64,000 nucleotides of DNA, from NCBI RefSeq assembly GCF_000381905.1, contig NZ_KB907258.1, positions 94,702-158,701 of the forward strand. Reading direction: 5' to 3'. Each line of letters begins with the position of its first letter. Positions within the stretch are counted from its first letter, which is position 1. Below are positions 51,503 through 61,990 of this stretch, in pieces. The stretch is from Paenibacillus fonticola DSM 21315 (GTDB lineage: Bacteria; Bacillota; Bacilli; Paenibacillales; Paenibacillaceae). The translations under genes were made by a program, and so were the position numbers. The notes beneath the pieces are model-generated. The model worked only from the letters and a program-made list of their open reading frames with translations. It did not search any database and had not been told where the DNA came from.

Positions 51503-53938
51503 ATGAAATTCGGAAAATTTGACGATCAACGCAAGGAATATGTCATCAACACCCCCAAGACCCCTTATCCCTGGATCAACTACCTGGGCAACGAGGAGTT
51601 TTTCGGCCTGATCTCCAACACGGCCGGAGGGTATACGTTCTACCGCGACGCCCGTCTACGGCGGATTACCCGTTACCGCTACAACAACATTCCGCTGGAT
51701 ACAGGGGGACGCTATTACTATCTGTACGATAACGGAGATTTCTGGACACCGGGCTGGATGCCGGTTAAACGGGAGCTCGATTTTTATGAATGCCGGCATG
51801 GCCTCGGCTATACTTCGATTACCGGGGAGCGAAACGGCATCTCCGTTACACAGCTCGCCTTCGTACCGCTAGGTTATACAGGCGAGGTGCATCGTCTAAC
51901 CGTTAAAAATACAGGCAAGGATTCCAAAACGGTCTCCCTTTTCTCTTTTGCCGAGTTCTGTCTATGGAATGCACAGGACGATATGACGAACTTCCAACGG
52001 AATTTAAGCACGGGAGAAGTGGAAGTAAAAGATTCGGTCATTTATCATAAAACCGAATACCGCGAGCGCAGAAATCATTATGCCTTCTATTCCGTCAATC
52101 GCCGCATCGACGGCTTCGATACGGATCGCGAGTCTTTTGTCGGCCTGTACAACGGCCTTCACGAGCCGCAGGCCGTCGTGGACGGCAAAGCGACGAACTC
52201 TGTGGCCAGCGGCTGGTCTCCGATCGGCTCCCACGAAGTAAAGCTTACGTTGGCTCCGGGCGAGGAGCAAAGCCTTATCTTCATTCTGGGCTACGTCGAG
52301 AACGAAGAGGAAGAGAAATGGGAAGCACCAGGCATTATCAACAAGAAGCGTGCGCTGGCGATGATCGAGCAGTTCGCAACCGACGAAGACGTCGATCGGG
52401 CGATGCAGGAGCTTGCTTCCTATTGGGACGGCTTGTTGTCCAAGTACCAAATCCAAAGCGACGACGACAAGCTGAACCGGATGGTCAACATCTGGAATCC
52501 GTATCAGTGCATGGTTACGTTCAACATGTCCCGCTCTGCCTCCTATTTCGAATCCGGTATCGGACGCGGCATGGGCTTCCGGGATTCAAACCAGGATTTG
52601 CTCGGCTTCGTTCATCAAATTCCGGAAAGAGCCCGCGAGCGGATTCTCGATATCGCAGCTACCCAATTCGAGGACGGCAGTGCTTATCACCAGTACCAGC
52701 CGCTCACGAAAAAAGGCAACAACGAAGTCGGCAGCGGCTTCAACGACGATCCGCTGTGGCTGATCCTTGGCACGGCCGCTTACATTAAAGAAACCGGGGA
52801 CATGAGCATCCTGGATGAGCAGGTTCCGTTCGACAGCAATCCGGACAATACGGCAACCTTGTTCGAGCATTTGAAACGCTCCTACTACCATGTCATCAAC
52901 AACCTTGGTCCTCACGGCCTGCCGTTGATCGGCCGCGCTGACTGGAACGACTGCCTCAACCTGAACTGCTTCTCCAAGGAGCCGGGCGAATCGTTCCAGA
53001 CGACAGCCAACATTGAAGGACGCGTGGCGGAATCCGTCTTTATCGCTGGCCTGTTTGTCTTCGTTGCTCCGGATTTCGTGAAGCTGTGCCGTCTCCGCGG
53101 CTTGGAAGAGGAAGCTGGCGAAGCTGCCGCTCACATGGAAGCGATGCGCAAAACAACGCTGGAGCATGGCTTTGACGGCGACTGGTTCCTGCGGGCCTAC
53201 GACCATTACGGCGAGAAAATCGGCAGCAAGGAAAATGAGGAAGGCCAAATCTTCATCGAGCCGCAAGGCATTTGCGTCATGGCCGGCATCGGCGTTGAGG
53301 AAGGTCAGGCCCAGAAGGCGCTGACTTCCGTAGAGGAACGCCTGGATACGAAATACGGCATCGTTCTGCAGCAGCCGCCGTATTCGAAGTACTACTTGAA
53401 CCTTGGCGAGATTTCATCTTATCCGCCGGGCTACAAAGAAAATGCCGGTATTTTCTGCCACAACAACCCTTGGATCATGATTGCAGAAACGGTGCTCGGC
53501 AATGGGGATCGCGCCTTCGAAGTCTACTCCAAGATCGCTCCGGCGTATTTGGAGGAGATCAGCGACATTCACCGCACTGAACCTTACGTCTACTCGCAAA
53601 TGATAGCGGGCAAGGACGCGGTCCGTCACGGTGAAGCGAAGAACTCATGGCTGACGGGAACGGCAGCTTGGAACTATGTAGCTATTACGCAGGCTATCCT
53701 GGGCATTCAGCCGGACTTTGACGGACTGAAGCTGGATCCATGCATTCCTTCCTCCTGGAATGGACTGCAGGTGACGCGCGTTTTCCGTGGAGATACGTTT
53801 GAAATCTCCATTAAAAACCCAAGCCACGTCTCCAAAGGCGTGAAAAGCATCACGGTTGACGGCACAGCAATTGATGGCAATGTCATTGCTCCAATCGGCG
53901 ATGGCCGCACCCACCAGGTCGAGGTTGTGCTTGGCTAA
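51503..53938 (+). CDS. Cellobiose phosphorylase-like GH94 enzyme
   Basis: The 811-residue protein matches the cellobiose phosphorylase type of GH94 from the start ([42 protein letters not shown]). It has the N-terminal beta-sandwich, a helical linker, the (alpha/alpha)6 barrel with [20 protein letters not shown] and the catalytic aspartate in [14 protein letters not shown], and a C-terminal sheet. It splits cellobiose with phosphate into glucose 1-phosphate and glucose in the cytoplasm, saving ATP. GAAAGGAG precedes the ATG. No signal peptide is seen. Other GH94 specificities (cellodextrin, chitobiose) remain possible. Confidence 0.92.
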   Translation: MKFGKFDDQRKEYVINTPKTPYPWINYLGNEEFFGLISNTAGGYTFYRDARLRRITRYRYNNIPLDTGGRYYYLYDNGDFWTPGWMPVKRELDFYECRHGLGYTSITGERNGISVTQLAFVPLGYTGEVHRLTVKNTGKDSKTVSLFSFAEFCLWNAQDDMTNFQRNLSTGEVEVKDSVIYHKTEYRERRNHYAFYSVNRRIDGFDTDRESFVGLYNGLHEPQAVVDGKATNSVASGWSPIGSHEVKLTLAPGEEQSLIFILGYVENEEEEKWEAPGIINKKRALAMIEQFATDEDVDRAMQELASYWDGLLSKYQIQSDDDKLNRMVNIWNPYQCMVTFNMSRSASYFESGIGRGMGFRDSNQDLLGFVHQIPERARERILDIAATQFEDGSAYHQYQPLTKKGNNEVGSGFNDDPLWLILGTAAYIKETGDMSILDEQVPFDSNPDNTATLFEHLKRSYYHVINNLGPHGLPLIGRADWNDCLNLNCFSKEPGESFQTTANIEGRVAESVFIAGLFVFVAPDFVKLCRLRGLEEEAGEAAAHMEAMRKTTLEHGFDGDWFLRAYDHYGEKIGSKENEEGQIFIEPQGICVMAGIGVEEGQAQKALTSVEERLDTKYGIVLQQPPYSKYYLNLGEISSYPPGYKENAGIFCHNNPWIMIAETVLGNGDRAFEVYSKIAPAYLEEISDIHRTEPYVYSQMIAGKDAVRHGEAKNSWLTGTAAWNYVAITQAILGIQPDFDGLKLDPCIPSSWNGLQVTRVFRGDTFEISIKNPSHVSKGVKSITVDGTAIDGNVIAPIGDGRTHQVEVVLG

Positions 53939-53974
53939 GCTTCAGCTTTGATCAATTTATATACGTTAAAAGTA

Positions 53975-54010
53975 AACAGCCCTCCGTCTGGTAAAGGACG
54001 AAGGGCTGTT
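53975..54010 (+). terminator. Intrinsic terminator after the phosphorylase
   Basis: AACAGCCCT (53975-53983) pairs with AGGGCTGTT (54002-54010), extended by CGTC/GACG (53985-53988, 53997-54000). The T-rich run after it is weak (GCTTGTT). Confidence 0.75.
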
Positions 54011-54239
54011 GCTTGTTATCACGCTTGTCGCTTGTCGTTTGCTACTTGTTACTTGTATTGTTACTATTGTACGCTACTGTTGCGCGTTACTATTGTGCGC
54101 TACTGTTGCACGTTACTGTTGCGCATTACTTTTGCTTATTGTTATCCAGCCACTTATTGCTTGTTCACTTATTGCTCTTTTACTTGTTTGTTCCCTATTA
54201 CCCGTACCTTGTTCCCTCGTTTACCTTGCTGCTTGCTGA
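54011..54239. repeat. Degenerate tandem repeats in the gap after cellobiose phosphorylase
   Basis: A unit of about 20-25 bp with the core TTACTATTGTGCGCTACTGT recurs several times between 54050 and 54140, and looser CTTGTT/TGTTAC words fill the rest. No gene, hairpin or promoter is evident. The minus-strand RidA gene follows directly. Confidence 0.65.
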
Positions 54240-54629
54240 CTAGGATTTAGCCGCAACGACTTCGATCTCAACCAGACCGTCCTTCGGCAGCCGTGCCACC
54301 TCAACGGCGCTGCGTGCCGGATAAGGCTCGGTGAAGAATTCGGCATAGACGGCATTAACAGCCGCGAAATCATTCATATCCTTTAGAAATACGGTCGTCT
54401 TCACGACTTCCGCCATACCGTATCCCGCCGCTTCCAGAATGGCCTTCACATTGAGCAAAGAGCGTTTCGTCTGCTCTTCAACCGTTGCTGGAAATTCGCC
54501 GGACGGATCCATGCCAAGCTGTCCTGATGTGAACAGTAAGCTACCGAAACGAATCGCTTGTGAATACGGCCCGATCGCTCCTGGAGCCTCTGTCGCCGCT
54601 ACTACTTGCTTGTCTTCTTGTTGTTCCAT
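54240..54629 (-). CDS. ridA: RidA family enamine/imine deaminase
   Basis: The 129-residue protein has the YjgF/YER057c/UK114 fold with GPYSQAIRFGSLLFTSGQLG, EQTKRSLLNVKAILEAAGYG and the catalytic arginine in EPYPARSAVEVARLPKDG. RidA speeds loss of reactive 2-aminoacrylate and other enamines made by PLP enzymes. It is the last gene of the operon with nhaC and the PLP C-S lyase, so it may clear the lyase product. AGAGGAG precedes the ATG. Confidence 0.93.
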   Translation of the reverse strand: MEQQEDKQVVAATEAPGAIGPYSQAIRFGSLLFTSGQLGMDPSGEFPATVEEQTKRSLLNVKAILEAAGYGMAEVVKTTVFLKDMNDFAAVNAVYAEFFTEPYPARSAVEVARLPKDGLVEIEVVAAKS

Positions 54630-54705
54630 CGGTATTCTCTCTCCTCTTCTCTATTTACTTATTTGTCTATTTGTTATTTGTTTATCTGTTTATTTACTTA
54701 TTTGA

Positions 54706-56184
54706 TTATTTCGTTGTCTTTTCGTCATACTCCCGCAACATTTCTTGCTGTTGTTCAGGCGTCAGCTTGGCAATGCCGATGCCAGTGAAACCTAAAATCG
54801 TAGCGAAAAAAATCCCAGTCCAGCAAAGCACCGCCCAAGGCAAATAGCTTAGTGTTGCGACACCCAGCGTTCCTGCCATATAAGCACCTGCCGCTGTCCA
54901 CGGCAGAATCGGTTCGATGATCGTAGCGGAGTCCTCAATTGTCCGCCCCAAGTTTTTCGGGTGCAAGCCGCGGCGGACATAAGCTTCCCGCAGCATTTCG
55001 CCCGGCATCAGAATGGATACTTGACCGTTGCTTGTCACGCCGATCATCGTCAAACCGGTGATGATGGTCGTAACGATGAGCGAACCTGTCTTATGCACGA
55101 ATTTGAGCAGCTTGTTGACGATGAGCTCCAAGGATTTCGTCAAGCTGATCGTCCCGGCAAACGTAATCGCGCTAAAGCAAATAAGCAGCGTTCCCATCAT
55201 CGAGTTCATCCCGCCACGGTTCAGAAGACGCGGAATATCGGCAATAACGGTATCAGGATTAAAGCCGGCAGCGTGCACCATGGCAACATCAAAGCCGTTG
55301 ATCACTGAAGATACAACATCATGCAGGGTAAATCCTTGGAAGATCATCGCATTGGCCATTGCGAAAAAGGATGAAAACAGCATAACAGGAATCGTCGGCT
55401 TTTTCGTGATCGATCCGTATAAAACAATGAGTACAGGAACGAGAAGCAGTAAATTCCAGTCGAAAATCGTTTCTAGGGTCGACATAATCGTACCAACCTT
55501 TTCAGGTACTACCGCGCCCGCAGCGTTCGTATTGAGCCCGGTAATGATATACACGATCCCCGCAACAACAAACGATGGCAGTGTCGTATACAGCAAATGG
55601 CCGATATGTTCGTACAGATTAACGCCTGTGGATAGTGCAGCAATATTCGTCGTATCGGAAAGCGGAGACAGTTTATCGCCGAAATACGCGCCCGCCACTA
55701 CTGCACCTGCAACAGCCGCCAAATTGACATCCATTCCGGCGCCCACTCCCATAAAGGCAACCCCGATCGTTCCGGCGGAACCCCAAGAGGTACCCGTACA
55801 AATCGAAACTACGGAAGTGACGAGAAACGCTGTAATTAATAGAAATTGCGGGTTAATAATTTTCAAGCCATAGTAAATCATCATCGGAATCGTTCCGCCG
55901 ACCATCCATGCCCCGATCATAAAACCTACCGTAATCAAGATCAGAATCGCCGGCATCGTCTTGGCTATTTTCTGCGCGATCGATTCCAAAATATCATCGT
56001 ACCTGTAACCCAGTTTCACGGCAATCACGCCGGCCACGACCGTGGACGCAATAATTAACGGCTCTGGCGGCAGTTCAAACATAACGTAGCCCAAGCTGAG
56101 AAATAGCACCATCGTCAAAATGGGAAGTAGGGCCAGAAATAAAGTCGGTTGTTTCACATTAGGGTTTGTGCTCTGCTTGCTCAT
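54706..56184 (-). CDS. nhaC: NhaC family Na+/H+ antiporter-like transporter
   Basis: The 492-residue protein has 11-12 membrane helices of the NhaC/ion transporter superfamily (SICTGTSWGSAGTIGVAFMGVG, NVYEHIG-type segment, EDSATIIEPILPWTAAGAYMA). Family members include Na+/H+ and malate/lactate antiporters (MleN); the substrate cannot be fixed. Gene neighbours suggest an amino acid or other metabolite exchanger. AGGAGGAAACTTC precedes the ATG. A low-complexity stretch separates it from ridA. Confidence 0.88.
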   Translation of the reverse strand: MSKQSTNPNVKQPTLFLALLPILTMVLFLSLGYVMFELPPEPLIIASTVVAGVIAVKLGYRYDDILESIAQKIAKTMPAILILITVGFMIGAWMVGGTIPMMIYYGLKIINPQFLLITAFLVTSVVSICTGTSWGSAGTIGVAFMGVGAGMDVNLAAVAGAVVAGAYFGDKLSPLSDTTNIAALSTGVNLYEHIGHLLYTTLPSFVVAGIVYIITGLNTNAAGAVVPEKVGTIMSTLETIFDWNLLLLVPVLIVLYGSITKKPTIPVMLFSSFFAMANAMIFQGFTLHDVVSSVINGFDVAMVHAAGFNPDTVIADIPRLLNRGGMNSMMGTLLICFSAITFAGTISLTKSLELIVNKLLKFVHKTGSLIVTTIITGLTMIGVTSNGQVSILMPGEMLREAYVRRGLHPKNLGRTIEDSATIIEPILPWTAAGAYMAGTLGVATLSYLPWAVLCWTGIFFATILGFTGIGIAKLTPEQQQEMLREYDEKTTK

Positions 56185-56232
56185 GATGAAGTTTCCTCCT
56201 AATAGTGGTCTCTAAAGTTTTATTAAATTTTA

Positions 56233-57408
56233 TTAAGCCTTCTTCAATGGATACGCTGCCGCAATCCGCTTTAGGGCATCCTGAAGTACACTGCGCGGCG
56301 CAGCTACATTTATGCGGATAAAGCCTTCGCCTTCTGGCCCGAAGGAGCTGCCGAAGCTTACGCTCATGCGCGCCGTCTGCTCAATCCAGCGCTTCAAGCC
56401 GCTCTCCTCCTGGCTCACGGCCCGGCAATCGACCCATAGCAAATAAGTGCCTTCCGGTTCAATCACCGTTAATTCCGGCATATGCTCCTGGATAAATGCC
56501 TTGGCATAGACAATGTTGCCTTTCAAATATTCGCGCAGCGACGCAAGCCAATCATCGCATGCGGTATAAGCCGCTTCCAAGGCCGGCACTGCAAAGAAAG
56601 TCGGGTTATGAATGCCGGATTGCTGCAATGCTTGTTTGAATCGCTCTCTGATGGAGTCGTTAGGAATAACGATATTCGCTATTTCCAAGCTGGCCAGATT
56701 AAACGTCTTTCCCGGGGATGTGCAGACGATGCTGCGCTGGGCAATTTCCTCTGACAGCTTGGCAATTATGATATGTTCATGCCCTTCGTGGATAAAATCG
56801 GCGTGGATGTCGTCGGAGACGATAAGCGCGTCGTACTTGATGCATAAAGCGGCGATCCGCTCCAGCTCCGCTCTTGTCCATACGCGTCCCACCGGATTGT
56901 GCGGTGAAATGAGCAGAACGATTTTTACCCCTTGCTGCATCCGCAGCTCCATATTTTCGAAATCAATTTCATAACGGCCGGAAACGAGCTGCAGCGGACT
57001 TTCAACTAGAATGCGGTTGTTTAAAGTAACCGCTTTAGCGACTGGCTGATAAACAGGCGTATGAATAAGAACGGCGTCTCCCTCTGCCGTAAATTTCTGA
57101 ATCACCAATGATACCGCTTGTATAATCCGCGGGCAAAATACGATCCACTCCTGCGGCACCTGCCACTGATAGGCACGATCCAGCCAGGCCTGAACGGCCT
57201 TGTAATAGGAAGCAAACGCGTCCGTGTAGCCGTAAATTCCATGTTTTGCGAACGCTTCAAGCTTCTCGACTACGGCGGGCGGGGCCTTCAGGTCCATATC
57301 GGCTACCGAAAGAGAAATCATGTCCTTTCCCATCGATTCGACAAGACCATCCCATTTTGCACTATTCGTACCTATGCGTGAAACGACTTCGTCAAATTGA
57401 AATTCCAT
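56233..57408 (-). CDS. MalY/PatB family PLP-dependent C-S lyase
   Basis: The 391-residue protein has the aminotransferase class I/II fold, with SVADMDLKAPPAVVEKLEAF, HNPVGRVWTRAELERI, VSDDIHADF and the PLP lysine in SPGKTFNLASLEIANIVIP. MalY/PatB enzymes cleave cystathionine, cysteine or cysteine conjugates to pyruvate, ammonia and a thiol. It is upstream of nhaC and ridA and downstream of the YheO-type regulator on the same strand. AGGGGAGAGCAGG precedes the ATG. Confidence 0.93.
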   Translation of the reverse strand: MEFQFDEVVSRIGTNSAKWDGLVESMGKDMISLSVADMDLKAPPAVVEKLEAFAKHGIYGYTDAFASYYKAVQAWLDRAYQWQVPQEWIVFCPRIIQAVSLVIQKFTAEGDAVLIHTPVYQPVAKAVTLNNRILVESPLQLVSGRYEIDFENMELRMQQGVKIVLLISPHNPVGRVWTRAELERIAALCIKYDALIVSDDIHADFIHEGHEHIIIAKLSEEIAQRSIVCTSPGKTFNLASLEIANIVIPNDSIRERFKQALQQSGIHNPTFFAVPALEAAYTACDDWLASLREYLKGNIVYAKAFIQEHMPELTVIEPEGTYLLWVDCRAVSQEESGLKRWIEQTARMSVSFGSSFGPEGEGFIRINVAAPRSVLQDALKRIAAAYPLKKA

Positions 57409-57479
57409 CCTGCTCTCCCCTTGATTTTCTACTATTGAATATCCTTTAAAAATCCTTTTAATTGTACGTGTCTATCCAT

Positions 57480-58154
57480 CTATCTCAGCTTCTGCAAATA
57501 ACGATACACCGTAGGTTCAGAGATCGATAGTGCGCTGGCGACCTGGGAGACGCCTCCCTTGAGTAGAAATACGCCCTGCTCATTCAACTCTTTCACGATT
57601 TCAATCTTCTCATTTGAGGACAGGCGATCGATCGGCAGTTGCACTTTGCTTAGCGTATTAGCGATAATGTGCTGCAGCAAATCATCCACATTGCCTTGTA
57701 GAAATTCCGATTCCTGCGGTTTATCCTCGGGAAGCGCGTCCATAGGCACCGGCGGGGTAAGCGAACTGCCCTGCAGCACATGATTAATCCATTCGGCCGC
57801 AATCTCCATATGTGTAATATCGATGTTGAGGCACATCAAGCCGGCCAGTTTCCCCTCCGCGTCTTTTATGAAATAAGTCGAAGATCTGTATTTCTGTCCC
57901 CGAGGGCCTGTCGCCTGATAATTAACGATGTATTGCCGCTCCCGGTATGCCTCCCCCTTCAATATTTTGAGCACCAGATCCGTAGAGCCGTCTCCAATCT
58001 TCCGGCCGCTGATATGCCCGTTTTCAATGAAAATGATCGATCGCTCCGGATCGCTAATGTCGTGTACGACCACTTCGCATTTCGGCCCGACAATGGCCGC
58101 GATAAATGAGGCTATCGGAAAATAGGATTCTAACAGCCGCCGATTTGCTTTCAT
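57480..58154 (-). CDS. YheO/DauR-type PAS and helix-turn-helix regulator
   Basis: The 224-residue protein has an N-terminal YheO-like PAS domain (LLESYFPIASFIAAIVGPKC, VVVHDISDPERSIIFIENGH, DITHMEIAAEWI) and a C-terminal helix-turn-helix ending GVSQVASALSISEPTVYRYL. DauR-type members regulate amino acid catabolic genes such as D-arginine use. It is 71 bp upstream of the PLP lyase and is the likely local regulator. No strong ribosome binding site is seen before the ATG, so the start may be off. Confidence 0.9.
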   Translation of the reverse strand: MKANRRLLESYFPIASFIAAIVGPKCEVVVHDISDPERSIIFIENGHISGRKIGDGSTDLVLKILKGEAYRERQYIVNYQATGPRGQKYRSSTYFIKDAEGKLAGLMCLNIDITHMEIAAEWINHVLQGSSLTPPVPMDALPEDKPQESEFLQGNVDDLLQHIIANTLSKVQLPIDRLSSNEKIEIVKELNEQGVFLLKGGVSQVASALSISEPTVYRYLQKLR

Positions 58155-58391
58155 AGGTATCCCTACTCTCGCTTTTTTGAAATAATAATAATATTCTTAT
58201 CACGATAATAATTTATTATCTAATTTAATCATAAAAGATGGTTTAAGCGGTTTCAAGGTTTTTTTTGGTTCAATACCGTGCCAATTTACACCATTTCTTT
58301 GCTATTATCTCAAAAGTCGATATATCCGCCTGGCCTTTTGGATGATATAATGGGATAAACATCCTATTTTTTTAAGGAGGGCATCATTCTT

Positions 58392-59642
58392 ATGTCATGG
58401 TTCAACAGACTTCCCCTTAGCGGTAAAATTTCAGCAGCTTGTTATTTTATCGCCGCCCTATTTGGAATTCCAACCTTGATCCTCTTTATTCTGCAGGGCA
58501 ACTTTTTGACGGGGATCGTCTTGGTTGTTGTTCTAACAGCGCTTACCATCCCTCTAACCCGCTATGTACAGAAAGCGCTTACGGAATCGTTTGATGACAT
58601 CTCCAATGCTTCTGCCAAAATCGCTAAAGGAGATTTCACAAGCAAAATCAGTGAATCCGGAAGTATGGATAGTTTAAGCCGCTCCTTCAACAGCATGATC
58701 GATAGACTGCGTAAAATATTGCAGGAGACTTCCGATATTACCCGTAAAGTAATGGATTCCAGCCGGGCGATTTCAGACAGAAATGAAGAGCTCATTAATG
58801 TGATGGGGCAGGTAGCCCAGTCATCCAATGAATTGGCGATCGGAGCGAATGAAATTTCAGAAGACGTCAGCGGAATGACTGAATCCATCAAAGAAATCGA
58901 AGATAAGGTTAGCAACTACACGGATTCTACAAGGGAAATGAATGACCGTTCCAGCGAAACTCTGGAGCTCGTGGAAAGAGGGCGCGAATCCGTCTCCAGA
59001 CAAGCGGAAGGCATGCGCCGCAACATTGAAGCTACACAGAAGGTGGCGGAGTCAATCAATGCGCTCTCCATCAATGCTCAGGGCATTACGCGCATTACGG
59101 CGACCATTTCCGAAATCGCCGAGCAAACGAATCTGCTGTCGCTCAACGCCTCAATCGAAGCGGCCAGAGCCGGGGAGCATGGCGCCGGATTTGCGGTCGT
59201 CGCTCACGAGGTTCGTAAGCTGGCAGAAGAATCGACCTCATCCACGAAAGAGGTATTCAACCTCGTACGCAGCATAGAGAATGATGTAAAGCTGGCCGGG
59301 CAGAATATCAAAATCAATGAAGAGGTCGTACAGCAGCAAAATATGATGATCCGGGAAGCGGAGCAAATTTTTGCACAAATCGTTCAAAGCGTGCACTACA
59401 TCTCTGAGCAAATCGAGGCTTTCTCCAAAGAAAGCGAGAACATGCTGGAAAGTGCACACCATATTTCTCAATCCATTCAGAACATTTCGGCCATTACCCA
59501 GCAGTCCGCTGCAGGCACAGAGCAGGTTTCGGCATCGATGAACGAGCAAATCCAGTCCATCCAGAAGATGGCGGAAGAAACGGAAGCAATGAAAAACGCC
59601 GTTTTCCAGCTGCAAAAAACGATACATATTTTCAAATTCTAG
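58392..59642 (+). CDS. Methyl-accepting chemotaxis protein without a ligand domain
   Basis: The 416-residue protein has two membrane helices in the first 55 residues ([20 protein letters not shown] and [17 protein letters not shown]) with almost no extracellular segment between them, then a HAMP domain ([20 protein letters not shown]) and the signalling domain with the hairpin tip [20 protein letters not shown] and [15 protein letters not shown]. It would sense an internal or membrane cue and act through CheW/CheA. A good AAGGAGGG site precedes the ATG. A strong terminator follows. Confidence 0.93.
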   Translation: MSWFNRLPLSGKISAACYFIAALFGIPTLILFILQGNFLTGIVLVVVLTALTIPLTRYVQKALTESFDDISNASAKIAKGDFTSKISESGSMDSLSRSFNSMIDRLRKILQETSDITRKVMDSSRAISDRNEELINVMGQVAQSSNELAIGANEISEDVSGMTESIKEIEDKVSNYTDSTREMNDRSSETLELVERGRESVSRQAEGMRRNIEATQKVAESINALSINAQGITRITATISEIAEQTNLLSLNASIEAARAGEHGAGFAVVAHEVRKLAEESTSSTKEVFNLVRSIENDVKLAGQNIKINEEVVQQQNMMIREAEQIFAQIVQSVHYISEQIEAFSKESENMLESAHHISQSIQNISAITQQSAAGTEQVSASMNEQIQSIQKMAEETEAMKNAVFQLQKTIHIFKF

Positions 59643-59692
59643 TCGTTCTTCAAGCTCTAATTCGTGGTGCAGCAGAAATAAAAGAATATGCA

Positions 59693-59730
59693 AAGAAGCC
59701 ATGGCTCCCGACCATGGCTTCTTCTTTGTT
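59693..59730. terminator. Bidirectional terminator between the MCP and alpha-galactosidase
   Basis: AAGAAGCCATGG (59693-59704) pairs exactly with CCATGGCTTCTT (59712-59723) across a 7-base loop, with CTTTGTT after it on the plus strand. Confidence 0.85.
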
Positions 59731-59741
59731 GCCGCAAAATA

Positions 59742-61937
59742 TTATTTCGACACCGCTCGCAAATGCATGACTCTACTTTCGAAATCCCCTTGAATAGAGG
59801 TGATCGGCAAGCCGGCCGCCATCAAACGGTCGCCGCCGTAAATCGTATCTGAATCTCCCAGCTGATAATCCAGCATCGGGTCGAGGCCTTCCAGCTTTAC
59901 GCGCTTCAACGGTGCATTCGGCTCAGCGAGCACATGGAAGTAGAACAACAGCGCTTCCCTCCGGTCCTCGCTCACAAACATCCAGGACGTCTCATTGCCT
60001 TCAAATGGACTTAACAATCGGTACAGATCGCCCTGCTGCACCAACCCGCGAATTTCCTTATAGAGGGCAATTTGATCTTTAGCGATTTCAACTTCTTCCG
60101 GCGTAAATGTCGTCAGATCGAGCTCATAACCGAAATTTCCGGACATCGCTACATCTCCGCGGAATTCCAAGGATGTCTTACGGCCCACCTGATGGTTCGG
60201 TACCGCCGATACGTGAGCGCCCATCGTGGAAACGGGGTAGACGATGCTTGTACCGTATTGGATTTTCAAACGCTCCACGCCGTCTGTATCATCGCTTGTC
60301 CACGTTTGCGGCATATAATAGAGCATTCCCGGATCAAAGCGCCCGCCGCCGCCGGAACAGCTCTCAAACAAAATATGCGGGAACCCGCTAGTCAATCGCT
60401 CCAGCAATTCATACAAGCCGAGAATATACCGGTGAGCCGTCTCGCTCTGCCGTTCGGCGGAGCTGAGCGCAGAGCCGATCTCCGTCATATTGCGGTTCAT
60501 GTCCCATTTAATATACGAAATCGGCACGCTGGCAAAAATATCGCTAAGCCGGTCGTACAAATATTCCCGTACATCCGCGCGCGACATATCGAGAATTAGC
60601 TGGTTGCGTGCCTCCGTTCTACGGTGATTCGGGACGTGCAAGCACCAATCCGGATGGCTGCGGTACAAATCGCTGTCCGGGGAAATCATCTCCGGCTCGA
60701 ACCACAGGCCGAACTGCAGCCCGGTCTGCTTCACGCGCTCCGCTACATCCTTCAAACCGTCCGGCAGCTTGCGGCGGTCCTCAATCCAGTCGCCAAGCGA
60801 GCAGTTGTCCGAGTCCCTTTTGCCGAACCAGCCGTCGTCCAGCACAAATAGCTCGATACCGAGCTCACCGCCCTTTTTCGCGATAGCCTCGATTTTGTCG
60901 GCATTAAAGTCAAAGTAGGTGGCCTCCCAATTGTTGACGAGAATCGGCCGCTCGAGATCCCGGTGCTCCCCCCGGCACAGTCTTGTACGATACAGCTTAT
61001 GGAATGTGCGGGACATGCCCCCGAGACCTTCGGAAGAGTAAACGAGCACCGCCTCTGGTGTCTGGAAAGATTGCCCCGGCTCCAGCCGCCAGGAGAAATC
61101 AAAAGGATTGATGCCTAGCGAGACGCGCGTTGTTCCGAACTGATCGACCTCGGCTTCCGCCACAAAATTACCGCTATAAATCAAGCTAAATCCGTATACC
61201 TCGCCCTGGCGCTCGTTCGCTTCTGGACGGAGCAGCGCTAGAAATGGGTTGAACTGATGCGAGCTTGCTCCTCTGCGGCTGTTGATTCCGGTTACGCCCG
61301 GCGCAAGTGACCTTCGCTGAATATGGCGTTCCCTAGCCCATGCGCCGGATAAATACAGCGCGTCATAATTAGCATCCGGCAAATCGAGCGAAGCGCTTAA
61401 TGCCTTCATTATTTGCAGCGGTTCTCCCGCTTCGTTCGATAGTCTGGCTGATCTTGCAATGGCACTGAATTGCTCGAAAACGGTATAATACAGCGTTACG
61501 CTGAGCCCTGCCTTAGCATCATGGAGCACCAGCTCTAACGTCTGCGCCTCGCTATCCAGTTCGGTATAAGTTGCCGGCAGCCCTTCCAATGCAGGTTTAC
61601 CGTCTAAAATTTGATGTGACTTATATACCAGCTCGGTAATGCGGGTTCCATCGGCCAGCTTAACTTGATAGGCCGGATTCCGGAAATCGCTCGTACCATA
61701 TTGCGGGTACTCCTGCGGCAAAGTGTCCAGCGAGATCGTTTTATCGTCGGGAAGAGGGTTAGGGCTGAATGAGGAACGTTCTACCCGATACAGCAAATCG
61801 TCCAAATTGCTGCCCTGACGCAGCTTCGGCCCATAATATACATGGGCAGGAAACCCTCTTACCAGTTGAATGATATAGCTCGTTTGAGCTGATTGCAAAT
61901 GAAAAACACCTGAAGATTTCTCAAAATAAATAGGCAT
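59742..61937 (-). CDS. GH36 alpha-galactosidase
   Basis: The 731-residue enzyme starts MPIYFEKSSGVFHLQ at the ATG 61935-61937 after TTGGAGGATATGGA. It has the N-terminal beta-sandwich, then the TIM barrel with VNNWEATYFDFN, ELFVLDDGWFGKR, the nucleophile Asp479 in YIKWDMNRNMTE, CSGGGGRFDPGMLY, and the acid/base region WTSDDTDGVERL around Asp549. GH36 enzymes of this length remove alpha-1,6-galactose from melibiose, raffinose and galactomannan oligosaccharides in the cytoplasm. No signal peptide is seen. No dedicated transporter or regulator is adjacent. Confidence 0.94.
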   Translation of the reverse strand: MPIYFEKSSGVFHLQSAQTSYIIQLVRGFPAHVYYGPKLRQGSNLDDLLYRVERSSFSPNPLPDDKTISLDTLPQEYPQYGTSDFRNPAYQVKLADGTRITELVYKSHQILDGKPALEGLPATYTELDSEAQTLELVLHDAKAGLSVTLYYTVFEQFSAIARSARLSNEAGEPLQIMKALSASLDLPDANYDALYLSGAWARERHIQRRSLAPGVTGINSRRGASSHQFNPFLALLRPEANERQGEVYGFSLIYSGNFVAEAEVDQFGTTRVSLGINPFDFSWRLEPGQSFQTPEAVLVYSSEGLGGMSRTFHKLYRTRLCRGEHRDLERPILVNNWEATYFDFNADKIEAIAKKGGELGIELFVLDDGWFGKRDSDNCSLGDWIEDRRKLPDGLKDVAERVKQTGLQFGLWFEPEMISPDSDLYRSHPDWCLHVPNHRRTEARNQLILDMSRADVREYLYDRLSDIFASVPISYIKWDMNRNMTEIGSALSSAERQSETAHRYILGLYELLERLTSGFPHILFESCSGGGGRFDPGMLYYMPQTWTSDDTDGVERLKIQYGTSIVYPVSTMGAHVSAVPNHQVGRKTSLEFRGDVAMSGNFGYELDLTTFTPEEVEIAKDQIALYKEIRGLVQQGDLYRLLSPFEGNETSWMFVSEDRREALLFYFHVLAEPNAPLKRVKLEGLDPMLDYQLGDSDTIYGGDRLMAAGLPITSIQGDFESRVMHLRAVSK

Positions 61938-61990
61938 TCCATATCCTCCAATCAATAACTGATACCATGTATTCTACTATGATCAGCAAG

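Noticed and set aside
54013..54243. Hydrophobic plus-strand frames (Leu/Tyr/Val-rich) in the 54 kb gap
   Set aside because: They are translations of degenerate CTTGTTA/TACTGTTG tandem repeats, all three frames stay open, and no start site is convincing.
58316..58323. GTCGATAT as a sigma-D -10 element for the chemoreceptor
   Set aside because: No matching TAAA-type -35 was found at the expected distance.
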